DNA of 64,000 nt from Pictodentalium vernedei (lineage: Eukaryota; Mollusca; Scaphopoda; Dentaliida; Dentaliidae): NCBI GenBank assembly GCA_031216915.1, contig CM062292.1:71282956-71346955 (forward strand). The letters run 5' to 3'. The notes under the pieces were generated by a model that was given only the letters and a program-made list of their open reading frames with translations, had not been told where the DNA came from and did not search any database. The position numbers and the translations under genes were made by a program. This document shows, piece by piece, positions 24,300 through 34,540 of this stretch (position 1 is the first letter of the stretch; the number at the start of each line of letters is the position of its first letter).

Positions 24300-24557
24300 C
24301 CAAAACAAGCTGTGAGAGGTTCTCAGCTCGAATCCCAATTGCGGCAACTGAAATAAGGCGTACTGCACATTGATGGTGCACTTGTCTTCAACCAATGCTA
24401 ACCCTGCTTGCTTGGAGTTACAATGTTGAGAAGCTCACAGTTGCTTGTCATTGTTGCTCGGTAGTTCTCTCTGGGTGCTCTGGCTGGGTTCCTCCCCCAG
24501 TAAAACTGTTGGGTGGCCCTGGCTGTAAAAATGTTTGTTAAACCCAATAAATAAAGA
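24300..24557 (+). mobile_element. SINE, tail type B, 5' part decayed
   Basis: The plus strand shows AAGGCGTACTGCACATTGA, CAACCAATGCTAACCCTGC and GCTCACAGTTGCTTGTCATTG, the SINE body seen elsewhere on the minus strand. It then has CAGTAAAACTGTTGGGTGGCC, CTGGCTGTAAAAATG and a CCCAATAAATAAA tail. The tRNA-like head is only weakly visible near 24310-24345. Confidence 0.65.
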
Positions 24558-24605
24558 AATCAAATTTGCTGAATCCAAGACCTTTGAATGATGGTTTTGA
24601 TTGGG

Positions 24606-24648
24606 GTGTGTGTGTGGGGGTGGGGGTGGGTGGGGGGAGGGGGGGGGT
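24606..24648. repeat. (TG)n passing into a G-rich run
   Basis: A short GT microsatellite grades into about 30 bases that are almost all G. It has the same form as 11490-11532 and lies directly before the TA-flanked element at 24653. Confidence 0.8.
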
Positions 24649-24691
24649 TATACAGTTGTGCCCACTTAATTGGATAGATCTTAATTGTATA

Positions 24692-25005
24692 CAGTTGAAA
24701 CTAGAAGTTCTGTCCCGAATTGTGCGCTTATCTAGGCTTAATTGGGCGTAGGAATTGTGCGCAATTGCCATATCGAATGGCATCCAAAGCATGGCAGGTT
24801 CTCCTGATTACTCATAGTAAACACAGGCAATGTTTCTGCCAATGGACCTCCGGGTTACCCGGAGGTCCATTGGCTGAAACATTGCTTGTGCACAGGCCAT
24901 ATGTACAGAATATGATAGCCTTACTATGGTCATAACGCGTAGATTAACGCGCAAATTGACGTGCTATTTGTGCGCATTTCATGTTAGGACTTCTAGTTTT
25001 AACTG
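24692..25005. mobile_element. MITE-A copy 2, 314 bp
   Basis: Ends CAGTTGAAACTAGAAGTTC and CTTCTAGTTTTAACTG have TA on each side (24690-24691 and 25006-25007). The core palindrome GGACCTCCGGGTTACCCGG is nearly perfect here. It closely matches the copy at 18810-19122 over the full length. Confidence 0.9.
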
Positions 25006-25215
25006 TATCCCTGTTAATAGAATATAATTTCCCAACACAAAACCATTTACCTCCAGTACAAATTTGACCTGGTAATTGAATATAGGTTATAGAGTAATCT
25101 CCTGTTAATTGAATAAAAAATCTTGTAACATGTTGAGAAATTGCCCTGACTCTTCCCAGTTTTCCTTTGGTTATAGACCAATTTGGCCCCAGTACATTCA
25201 ATACAGGCATTTAAT

Positions 25216-25270
25216 CTATTATATCTTGTTTGACAGAGTTCATGGAGCTCTGTCAAACAAAATATAATAG
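25216..25270. repeat. Hairpin with 23-bp arms
   Basis: CTATTATATCTTGTTTGACA at 25216 pairs with its inverse at 25248-25270 round the spacer TTCATGGAG. It lies inside the TA-flanked element at 24653-25391. Confidence 0.7.
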
Positions 25271-25504
25271 AATAAATGCTAAGTTTATCTCTGGAATACA
25301 GGAAAGTGACACAATCCCTGTTAATTGAATACTCCTGCTAATTGAATAATGTTATTGGCAAAGTGGCTCTTCAATTAACAGGGTTCCACTGTACAGCAAA
25401 AACAAATATCACAAACTAATAATGAAACTATGTACTTGTGAAATTTTCATGTGGTCATTCTACAAAATGTTTTAGCTGGTACTATACAGTTTTGAAGGTT
25501 AAAG

Positions 25505-25832
25505 GGCTCAGTACTTAGAGGTGAAGGCTGCAAGTCAAAGGGTCCTCTATCAAATACCACCTGTGGCAACCACTTTGTTTCCTTGGGCAATACACTTCAT
25601 TCCCACTGCCCACGAAGTGCCATTGCGTACCAAGGCATACTGCATGTCAATCGTACATTTGTCTTCAACCAATGCTAACCCAGCGTGTGTGCTGTTTGTA
25701 CGTGTTTGTACGTTAGATGTTTGTAATTGCTCTGTGGTTCTCTCTGGCTTTTCCCACCTGTAAAACTGACCGACATGAAGTGACCCTGGCTATCGAAGTG
25801 TCATTAAACCCCAATAAATAAATCAATAAGAA
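25505..25832 (+). mobile_element. SINE, tail type B
   Basis: A degenerate tRNA-like head (CAGTACTTAGAGGTGAAGGC) is followed by the body motif TTCCTTGGGCAATACACTTC, then AAGGCATACTGCATGTCAA, and the type B tail: AAACTGACCGACATG, AGTGACCCTGGCTATCG, and ATTAAACCCCAATAAATAAA. The B box is damaged. Confidence 0.75.
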
Positions 25833-25942
25833 TCATGTGTCCCTATTCTGGAGAACAGTTTGGGGCAAATTGCCAAAGGATGGTTTGGGTTAGATTAGTA
25901 TCCAGTTTGGGTCAAATTGTTGGAGGACAGTTTGGATGCAAT

Positions 25943-26884
25943 TCTCACGAATTCCAGTCACTTTGGCCCCAAGTCATTTTGGCCCCAGTCATTACAGCCT
26001 CAGGTCAATTCAGCCCCAATATACCAGGTCATTTCGGCCTCTTTAAATATTTTCAAATATTGTTTGAATTTTAACATTTTTCTATTTAATTTTTTTTCAA
26101 CATATATATCTCTCAATTAGATATTCAGGTATACATGATATATGTCTAGTAGATTTTCTTTCATGGTGAATAAATAAAAGAAAAGTTTCAGCATGTCGAA
26201 GATGCACATGGACTATGTGGGATTTGAAATCACTTGTGACCTGAATAATTTTATTTGCTTATGAATCTATGAGAGCCGGAAGTGAGGGTAAGTAATGTGA
26301 TTTGGTTTGAGTGTACGCCTTGGAAGTGGGGCACTGGGATCAGACCCCCGTGGACATCGAACTGGAAGGGGACTAGGAATTGCGCATAACTACAAGGATT
26401 CTGCTCTGTGTTTTAGAAAATGTGGACATATTTATGGTAGTATCAAAATCGCAGCTTGGTGGTTGTTTCAGAAAAAAAAAAGAAAAAGAAACCCTGTGAA
26501 CCTCGAACTGGAAGGTAACTAGGAATTGTGCATAACAATATGAATAAATGACTGCATATTCCGGTACTTTGCAAAATTTCAAAGTAAAATAATTTCTCTT
26601 ACTTATACAGATAGCATCTTAAATGTATGTAAAATTGAACACATGGATAATTTTTAATGTCATGTATAACTGTTCTGTACACTGTGTAAATACAAATAAC
26701 TGAACATTACTTAATAAAGGTAATTACTCATTATTTCTAAACATGAACTATGCACTGATCTTTATAGATCTCTACACTTAAAATGGTGTTGAAATGACCA
26801 AGGGACCTAAGTGACTAGGACAGAGATGACTTTGAGGTCGAATTGACCAGAGGACGAAATGACTTGGAGCCGAAGTGATTGGAT
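25943..26884. mobile_element. Element with long inverted ends made of short repeats
   Basis: The left end (25943-26045) repeats a GTCACTTTGGCCCCAA-type word about five times. The right end (26790-26884) has the inverse words, such as GACTTGGAGCCGAAGTGATT. The two ends pair over about 95 bases. The middle is AT-rich without a usable frame. Target duplications were not resolved. Confidence 0.65.
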
Positions 26885-27737
26885 ATCATTCTAACAGATG
26901 AGAGACGTTAATTAGGCCCTAATACAGAACACATTGAATGTGAATTTACTGCAGAGATAATTGCTCGACGATATATTATATTAATATTTTTTCAATAAAT
27001 ATCGAACAATCTATTAATATTTTTTTTAAGATTTTCAGGAGTTAAAACGAATATCGTAGCGTATCTAAAATATCCTAACAGATATGTACTGCTTTTCTTT
27101 TGGATGATTCTTCCCTGGGCCTAGTTCTCCCCAGGCTGAAGATTCCCCCAGTTCCCGAAAAAAGATGACATGCCATTTTCAATGGCGGTAAATATCCAAA
27201 AGGGTTATTATTTTCCATTTTTTAGTTTTTGAAACTACGAAGCACTGTTCAGAAATACAGATGCACCAAAATGTAACACATTATTACTTTGTTTTGGTTT
27301 CTAATGGGACTGAAAGCAACCTATCACTATCACTTTTTCGAATTACACCCATTTCGTCTGCTAACCAAATCGTCCGCTGCAATTTTACCCAAGTCGTCCT
27401 CTACAATTATACCCAACACGTCCAAAACTCTTCGCTGGGGGAAAGTATTCAAGTATTGCATTTTGAATCATTTTTTATTTATATAATAATTTTATTGTAT
27501 AATTTATTGTATATTACCTATTGTAATATATCTTAATGTACCTCCATTGTAATATATCTTAATGTACCTCCTTGCATTAAATTTCATATATGTGTATGAA
27601 ATTCTGAAAACAGAAATGTCAGAACAAAATAAACTATCCAGCCATCTAATAAATTTTAATTACTGTTTATTCAATGGATTACCAATAAAAATTATATTAT
27701 TACAGTAAAAGTTCTTAAAGTATATGTACGTTATTTT

Positions 27738-28237
27738 AAGTTCCACAACATAATCTTATAATTTTGCAATTTTTCATTGAAGAGCTCCACCGGCACCTTA
27801 CAGTGAATAATTGCAAAATTATTAGCATAAGTATTATAAGAATTAATTAAATTAAGAAATGCAACAAAATTTGTTATATTAAGTTCTGCAACATAATCTT
27901 ATAATTTTGCAAGTATTCATCGAGGCGCACCGTCGCTTTACAATGAATAATAGCAAAATTATTAGCAAATGTATTATAAGAATTTATGATATTAAGAAAC
28001 GCATCAAAATTTATGGTTTATTAAATTCTGCAACATAATCTTATAATTTTGCAATTATTCTTGGAAGAGCTTCACCGGCGCTTTACAATGAATAATCACA
28101 AAATTATTAGCAAATGTATTATAGGAATTAATAATATTAAGAAACGCATCAAAACGTGTTATAATTATATTAAGAAATGCATCAAAACTTGTCATATTAA
28201 GTTCCGCAACATAATCTTATAATTTTGCAATTATTCC
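27738..28237 (+). repeat. Four irregular tandem units, 130-176 bp
   Basis: CAACATAATCTTATAATTTTGC recurs at 27746, 27899, 28031 and 28207, each time followed by TTATTC, a GAGCTTCACCGGC-like word, CAATGAATAAT and AAAATTATTAGCA. AATTTTGC-type and inverse GCAAAATTATTAGC words make each unit a weak hairpin. Confidence 0.8.
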
Positions 28238-28288
28238 AGGGGGAGGGGGGGTCCTGGGGGGGGGGACCAAAAATTTGCAACACGTGAT

Positions 28289-29693
28289 GTGGGGGTGGGT
28301 GAGTCTATTGAGTGCACCAAAAATGTGCATTTCCAACTTGTGCAATTTTTTAAAAACATATCAATATATCAGCCAATATATGACATCATTTGTGTTTCAA
28401 ACCTGAAAGATGATGTTGTACATCACACTCTTAACATAAATACAACATCAGGAGGCTTTACATGTGAGAATATTGGGCTTAATCTGGGGAAATGTCACAC
28501 GTTAGTAGGGGGTGGGTGTCTTGTTCGAAATGTAGAAAATGTGCAGACAATATTTTCCTTGACAAGCGAACGACTCGGCTTGCGGACGAAACGTCCGTAT
28601 ACCCTTTTTTCAAGCAAACTGTTCCTTACTTTTACAACACCTTAACATTCGGATAATTCAACAACTGAGTTTCTGTTCATCTTGATATTTCACGAGGTAC
28701 GTGTCACTGCATATTTGTATACAATCGCACCAATATAACAACAATTATCAGTTATATTATCGGTTATATGTACGTTTTTTTCGATTGAGGTTATCACTGG
28801 CAGACAAGTTGCAACGAAATTAGGACTGAGAGTTCGATCTGAAATGACGAGATCATCAGCTGAGCATATTGACAAACCTCCAGAAGGACAGAACTCGAGT
28901 AATAATAGTAACACTTTGGCCGGCCGCTGATTTTTCGCGGTTCTCGGTTGAGGTTGAGAAGGCCTGGTTACCCCTGAAGTGTAGATATGTAGGCAAATGT
29001 ATCACGCAAAGCTTTGAGGCGAAACAAAAAACATTTGATTCCCAGAGGGGGACAGGCCAATTGCAATTGCATGGGCAATTCGACTCCGGAAGTTACGTGG
29101 TTTTTTCACTGAAATTTACTGTCCACTTCAAAAATCACATTGACGGCTATAGAGAATTCTGTTCTGGAACATATTTATCTGACTGGGTATGTGGAACCCT
29201 TTGCGGGCCTACGGCCCGCTTGGGGTTCCTATCCCTCAACGTCCACAAAAATACAAAGTGATTTAGCTTATTTTGTAAATATTGTTTAACAATCCCATTC
29301 AGGGGCTGTTGAGCAAGTTAGGCAACAATAACAGCCGCAACTGTCACGTGTTCTTATTCTCCAATGGGAGCTCCATCAAGGACAATACCCACACACCCTG
29401 TAAAGTTTTGAGGGCGTCCTTTCCAGGCGTTGATTATCCGATCCTATTTTGCCTTAACAGAACTAATTTATTTGCCAAACAAGCACCGCCCCACTTCTGA
29501 AAGTCCCTACGGGTTACAACGCTGCTGGTTATTCAAGAACTCACGACAAAATGTTATGGAAGAGAATGTTTCGGCAAGTTCCGGTCATTTTTCATTGGAT
29601 TTATTTCCTGGCCTCGAAAGGCAAGTTCCATTGCTAAAGTCATTTTTAGAGGGTCTGTCATTGTTTCGCATCGTTCCGACTAATGCAGTTTAA
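28289..29693 (+). other. Exon-like open stretches, unrecognised
   Basis: Three open stretches lie close together: 28289-28645 (118 codons), 28869-29261 (130 codons, including FSLKFTVHFKNHIDGY) and 29430-29693 (87 codons, including GHFSLDLFPGLE). The last shares SLDLFPG with a stretch at 34164-34508. They differ in frame and no splice arrangement is clear. They could be decayed exons of one gene family or chance. No function is proposed. Confidence 0.2.
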
Positions 29694-29935
29694 TGTAAAA
29701 ATGATTTTGAATACTCCCATACCCATTTCAGTTTTATAAACATTCACTCCAAAATAAGTTGGGTTAAAAATTAATCCAAATCAACTGGGTTAAGTGAATA
29801 CGAACCCAGTTGGGCTCATATTCACTCAACTCATTTGATTTGAGTCTATTTTTAACACAACTGATTTTAGAGTAATTCTTCGCCATCAAAAGATCTTGGT
29901 CGCCATGATGAAAATAACTTCCCTTTTCACTCGAA

Positions 29936-30184
29936 ATCCTTTACCTAACATGAAAAGCAGACGACACTTGCAAAAAAAAATTATTGAATAACTAATTTTT
30001 TCATTGTTTGTCTCCAAAACATAGGTGATGACCCCTCATTGGAACGAGCTCGACGAGCTCGTTCCAATGAGGGGTCATAACCTATGTTTATGAGACAAAA
30101 AATGAAAAAAATAATGAAAATTAACTGGCGATTTTTGAGAATAGCGCTGGCCGGTTTTGGCCGTTACGTTGGGTAAAGGGTTAA
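29936..30184. mobile_element. MITE-C copy
   Basis: Right end GGGTAAAGGGTTAA at 30171-30184; left end CCTTTACCTAACATGAAAAG. The core palindrome around GGAACGAGCTCGACGAGCTCG is intact. It has the same orientation as 59491-59734. Confidence 0.85.
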
Positions 30185-30264
30185 TCTCCGGTGCATTACC
30201 ACGTACTTCTAGTAATTTATTGATCAGTGTTATTTCACTTTTTTTTATTTATTGTTGTTTAAAA

Positions 30265-30420
30265 CCCTTTACCCAACGCAGGCGATATCCACATCATGTG
30301 ACCCCCTCTTTGGAACGAGCTCGGCGATAGGGTTTTGTTGAAATTTTTCGAAAAATATTTTTTCATCTGCTGAATTTGCATATTACGCGGGCAGATGCGT
30401 CCGATTCGTTGGGTGAAGGG
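30265..30420. mobile_element. MITE-C2, one arm lost, inserted in Rep-G
   Basis: CCCTTTACCCAACGCAGG begins at 30265 and GTTGGGTGAAGGG ends at 30420. The centre GGAACGAGCTCGGCGA is only half a palindrome. The arms (GTTTTGTTGAAATTTTT, GCATATTACGCGGGC) differ from ordinary MITE-C but match 36892-37132. The flanks TTATTGTTGTTTAA and TTAAAGTCACGTTTC are the two halves of Rep-G's usual TTATTGGTGTTTAAGGTCAC, so the element sits in a TTAA. Confidence 0.8.
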
Positions 30421-30690
30421 TTAAAGTCACGTTTCTGTCAACGGCTAATCGTGACCGCAACATGGAGATAAAGTAAAGTGGAAAGAATCGTTTATACCCA
30501 TGTTGCTTATTTTCGAGAACGTCCACCCCAACCATTGGTGACTGTGCCCTAATTTACTAGTAAAACAGAGCTCGTTTGCCATCGTAAACAAGCAATGTTT
30601 AACTTCCAGGGTTTTCAGTTGGGGCTTGGTGCTTAACGCCACATCCGTATCCAAGGCGATATGGTGACGATAAAAGGTTATGCAGTGGAG
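30421..30690 (-). repeat. Rep-G block (SINE-like) next to MITE-C2
   Basis: GCTAATCGTGACCGCAACAT, CCATGTTGCTTATTTTCGAG, CATTGGTGACTGTGCCCTAA and TAAACAAGCAATGTTTAAC follow in order. Its nearest relative is at 37133-37410, which also has MITE-C2 at the same junction. On the minus strand it ends in the same 3' tail as the tRNA SINEs (tail A), but its own head is not tRNA-like. The minus-strand frame here is repeat sequence, not a gene. Confidence 0.75.
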
Positions 30691-31000
30691 AGGGATTTTA
30701 TCATATGACTATGACATTTTTACCCTAAATATCACTACTGTTTGACGATGTTTTCCAAACTGTTGTATCACACCGGGTGAGATTTTTCCGGATCAAAAGT
30801 CCATATCACACTCTTACGGAAATCAAAAATCCATATCACACTCCCACGGAATTTTCCGAGGGTTTCCGTGAATAGTTTTCGTAACTAGGGAAGTCGTTGT
30901 TTCGTCTGCTATTTTGTAACCGGCTTTTCACCGCATATTTATTAAAATGGCAAATTTGGGTGAATTTGACATCGAAACAATGTCATAGGATAAACATATC

Positions 31001-31108
31001 ATCATAACAGTGTGTTGATCCGTGTCGTGCGGCAGCGAGTGTGATCCGAAAATCTGGCCACCTCAACGAGACGTGATACTACGACACGGATCAACACACT
31101 GTTATGAT
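31001..31108. repeat. Perfect 28-bp inverted repeat with 52-base loop
   Basis: 31001-31028 and 31081-31108 are exact inverses (ATCATAACAGTGTGTTGATC onward). The loop contains GATCCGAAAATCTGGCCACC. Only one copy was seen. Confidence 0.8.
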
Positions 31109-31190
31109 AATATCTATATATTTTATTAAGTGAAGCAGTTAGAATGAAAAATGTACACTTAGGACGATGAAAAGGTATCTTGGAGTTTAG

Positions 31191-31409
31191 TACAGAATGG
31201 CCACCGTGGACTGGGCATTTTTCACGGGTGGGCAATATTTTCACGGAAACAATATTAGATTCCAAAGCTAATTATAGGATTAATCATAAAAAAATTATTT
31301 AATGAAGCATAGAGTACAACCCTGTGCTTCATTAATTAAAATTTTGCCTTTGGTGATTTTATTACCAGGTAAACGCGTGGATTACCACCAGATCCCGGCG
31401 ACTGTACTT
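31191..31409. mobile_element. MITE-F copy
   Basis: Left end TACAGAATGGCCACCGTGGA, right end GGCGACTGTACTT. The centre has AATTATTTAATGAAGCA against TGCTTCATTAATTAAAATTT as a hairpin, as in the other copies. Confidence 0.7.
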
Positions 31410-31967
31410 TAAGTAATTGTGTAATCTGTTCATTGAATGCTTTGTAAATGTGGTTGTAATGGAAAGTTTTCAAGATATCAAGTTTAAAATAAGTTCTTTA
31501 AAGGTTGATTTCCTGAAGGAATGGGCGAATCTGATGAAAATTTACCTTCTAAAATTGTTCTCTTAGAGACGTGGTATTATAATTTATCTATTGACTAAAG
31601 TGAATTGTTTGATTTGATTGGTTGATAGATACGTGGTATGAGACCATATTCATTGAAACCCACATACGTCCGCTCAGCCACTGACAAATTCCCCATACCC
31701 AGTGGAAGCCTCGTTCCGAAATCTACAAATTGTCCATACCCCGTAGAAGACCCTCCAATGTGGGGTTCATAAGTTATGTTTTTGAGACAAAAAAGAAAAA
31801 AAAAATTTATACTAGTCATATCGGCATATTTTCACAAAAACTCTTTTGCACAAAAATTCTACAGAAACCTGTATGGCTCAACAATGGAAGATAAAAGATC
31901 TCATGCTGTGTATGTTCACACATGAAATAGATTGTACTTCTAAAACGGAAAGTCAATAGATAAATTC

Positions 31968-32093
31968 GTTACCCTGTGTCTGATCACGTGGTACGGGTTT
32001 TTACCTACCCGAAGCCAGCCGTATCCCATTCGGCCGATACGGCTGGCTTCGGGTAGGTAAAAACCCGTACCACGTGATCAGACACGGGGTAAC
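31968..32093. repeat. 126-bp palindrome, 58-bp arms
   Basis: Arms 31968-32025 and 32036-32093 are inverse copies with one mismatch seen, round a 10-base spacer. They contain TGATCACGTGGTACGGG and its inverse. There is no coding content. It could be a young foldback element. Target duplications are not obvious. Confidence 0.9.
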
Positions 32094-32691
32094 TGATAAT
32101 CGCCGTGGGATACTAAAATCAGAACAATCCATGGGAATTTTGCTCGTCTGTCAAAGGCGATTGATAGGGAATACATTCCGGGTGCTTATCTCCCCCTCCT
32201 ATAAAAAATTGTGTTTGTCTGGTTTGATCAATATGACTTTGTGTCAGAATTATATGATCTTTTCTACAAAGGTTAAAGTTAAAAATGAAATATATTTGGT
32301 CGAAAACGATGGAGCTTGTTATTTGTTGCTCCATCCCTGCATATGTCAGGATCTTTCACGATGTTGAGATTGGCTGTTATGGAATTGACCCCGTATGACC
32401 GTTTACCATGCCGCCTGTTTAATTGGAACAATCAGCGTGCTCTAGAAGCATCGGTGGACTATGCGATATTAGGTTATTCAATGGGCATCGGGCTATCGGA
32501 TTGAGTCCACTGCCAGTGACCGTGTATGACCCCATACACCTCTTCTGCTGGCGCCATTTTGTTTCCGAATGAATTTTCCCATGTCAAGTTTTCACCTATT
32601 TTCGTGCAAATAGAATATTCAAAATGAAGCGATTCGGATTTTATAATTCATTATTTAATTCGTTTGGCGGCATTTTAAATAGGTTACAGGA

Positions 32692-32785
32692 CGTTTACTT
32701 GTTAGGTATGGCGTCATGTGATGCTCAGCGCGATCAATATTAGGCTCACTTCGCCTCACATGACGCCATACGTGGCAAGTAAAGT
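32692..32785. repeat. Inverted repeat with about 29-bp arms
   Basis: GTATGGCGTCATGTGA at about 32706-32721 pairs with TCACATGACGCCATAC, and the pairing continues outward through GTTTACTTG and CAAGTAAAG with three mismatches. The loop is about 35 bases. Confidence 0.75.
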
Positions 32786-32940
32786 CAACTTATAATCCTA
32801 ACCCTCCCAATTGAGACGGGTTTCGAAATGTCAAGGATTTCCGGGCCCATCTTCACAGTCGAACCAAATTGTAAAGCATTGCAAGTTTGGGAGGGGATCG
32901 TTTCAAACCTGGATATTAAGCAAGCTGTCATTTGCAGATT

Positions 32941-33095
32941 GAGGTCCCCAGAGGGTGAATTTGCTGATATCTCATACAGTGGGCCAATTTATCCTCTGGG
33001 TACCTCTCTGTTTAGGCTTGAGACCTTGCTTCAGACATTCACAGAAGGTAAATTTAGTGATGCAACCCCAATGCATTCACCCTCTGGAGGTCTCG
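32941..33095. mobile_element. MITE-E: paired hairpins, copy 1
   Basis: Two adjacent inverted units. 32941-33006 opens GAGGTCCCCAGAGGGTGAAT and closes ATCCTCTGGGTACCTC. 33040-33095 runs from a decayed start to CACCCTCTGGAGGTC. The same pair, inverted, is at 51271-51450. A 102-codon open frame over this stretch is explained by the repeat. Confidence 0.65.
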
Positions 33096-33134
33096 TTCTG
33101 CAAACGATAGTCTGCTTATTTCCATTGGTGGTTT

Positions 33135-33365
33135 AAGGTCGATCTTTTTGGCACAAATCTTGTTGTTACTCCTAACGTATGGCTCATGTCCCGATGGACT
33201 AATATTCCAACTACATAATCAAAGGATGACTTTGTCGAAGTATCCAATGCTGTATCGGTACTCCAAATTAATGCTAGGTCCCAGCAGCCGGAATCGGATA
33301 GATCCAGTTTCAAGGCCGAGAATCAAATCCAGTTTGTTATTACACGATTACTTGCAAGAAAATAA
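33135..33365 (+). pseudogene. Exon-like frame, unrecognised
   Basis: A frame entering from unique sequence (KVDLFGTNLVVTPNVWL) runs across the duplication border, and the same sequence recurs at about 33770-33967. It continues as DDFVEVSNAVSVLQINA and FKAENQIQFVITRLLAR. The composition and the Leu/Val alternation look like real coding sequence, but the frame is broken in both copies. I could not name a family. The residues VDLFGTNLVVTP resemble SLDLFPGFSVTQ, 0.4 kb downstream. Confidence 0.25.
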
Positions 33366-34366
33366 ATATACCCGACTCCAGTCGTAAGGAAAATGTTCGA
33401 CAGTATTATTTTCTTTCTTTGGGAGGGGGGGGGGGGGGGTGGGCCGCCCTTTCCCTCGCCCTAACTTATCGATGTCCCTGCTCGGTTCTTCCACATCGCA
33501 GTTCTGGTTGAACTTTAATTGAGACAGACAAAGCAAATGCAAGGTTGATATTGTTAGTCTCCAGTGGACATTAAGTATCTCGCGTTCTCTACCATTTACA
33601 TTTTCAGTTTATTATTTGGAAAACTCATCTTTGTGGAGTCATGGACTCCGTGTTGGACTGTAAAAGCCACCAATTACAAGGGTGGAACTATTTCTCTGGA
33701 TCTGTTTCCGGGTTTTAGTGTTACTCAGAAAATCTATGCTCATATCCAATATTCTAAAGGCAAACATTGTTACTCCTAACGTATGGCTCATGTCCCGATG
33801 GACTAATATTCCAACTACATAATCAAAGGATGACTTTGTCGAAGTATCCAATGCTGTATCGGTACTCCAAATTAATGCTAGGTCCCAGCAGCCGGAATCG
33901 GATAGATCCAGTTTCAAGGCCGAGAATCAAATCCAGTTTGTTATTACACGATTACTTGCAAGAAAATAAATATACCCGACTCCAGTCGTAAGGAAAATGT
34001 TCGACAGTATTATTTTCTTTCTTTGGGAGGGGGGGGGGGTGGGCCGCCCTTTCCCTCGCCCTAACTTATCGATGTCCCTGCTCGGTTCTTCCACATCGCA
34101 GTTCTGGTTGAACTTTAATTGAGACAGACAAAGCAAATGCAAGGTTGATATTGTTAGTCTCCAGTGGACATTAAGTATCTCGCGTTCTCTACCATTTACA
34201 TTTTCAGTTTATTATTTGGAAAACTCATCTTTGTGGAGTCATGGACTCCGTGTTGGACTGTAAAAGCCACCAATTACAAGGGTGGAACTATTTCTCTGGA
34301 TCTGTTTCCGGGTTTTAGTGTTACTCAGAAAATCTATGCTCATATCCAATATTCTAAAGGCAAACA
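33163..34366 (+). repeat. 604-bp direct tandem duplication, nearly identical
   Basis: 33163-33766 and 33767-34366 are the same except for the length of one G run (4 bases shorter in the second). The junction joins GGCAAACAT to TGTTACTCC. The first unit is preceded and the second followed by unique sequence. The lack of divergence means a very recent duplication or an assembly error. Confidence 0.9.
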
Positions 34367-34508
34367 TGACACAACATATTTTATGAATCCACCCAGACAA
34401 AGAAAAAAATACAAGAGTTATAGAGAAATATCTTTATATCCGACAACTTCGATGTGTGTGACCCCTGTAGGTTCCAATTCAACATCAATACTGGTGGGTA
34501 ACGCTTGA
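34164..34508 (+). other. Open stretch after a TTTTCAG, unrecognised
   Basis: The 114-codon frame has TTTTCAG inside it at 34201-34207, so an exon could start at 34208 and read LLFGKLIFVESWTP, then GGTISLDLFPGFSVTQ and KIYAHIQYSKGKH. The first duplication unit holds the same exon-like piece at about 33608-33766. The end after 34366 is different. There is no polyA signal or partner exon that I trust. It may be a decayed exon. Confidence 0.2.
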
Positions 34509-34540
34509 TATATTGTCACACTATCAAGCAATTATACTAT

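Larger units (their letters stand above)
24653..25391. mobile_element. TA-flanked element interrupted by MITE-A
   Basis: The left end CAGTTGTGCCCACTTAATTG and the right end CAATTAACAGGGTTCCACTG are imperfect inverted repeats, flanked by TA at 24651-24652 and 25392-25393. The word CCTGTTAATTGAATA repeats inside (25101, 25316 and, shortened, 25333). MITE-A is inserted at 24692-25005, close to the left end. The ends and TA target suggest a non-autonomous Tc1/mariner relative. Confidence 0.75.

Noticed and set aside
27738-28237. CRISPR-like array
   Set aside because: The units are 130-176 bases, diverged and without short unique spacers. This is an animal tandem repeat.
28289-28645. 118-codon open frame as a gene
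   Set aside because: It has an odd composition, starts in a G-rich run, and shows no domain, splice site or matching neighbour. Listed only as part of an exon-like region.
30445-30654. Conserved minus-strand frame (also at 37158-37367) as a gene family
   Set aside because: The two frames are alike because the Rep-G repeat is duplicated. Changes are not concentrated at third codon positions and both ends lie inside the repeat.
32828-33136. 102-codon open frame as a gene
   Set aside because: Most of it lies over the paired hairpins of MITE-E, which recur at 51271-51450.
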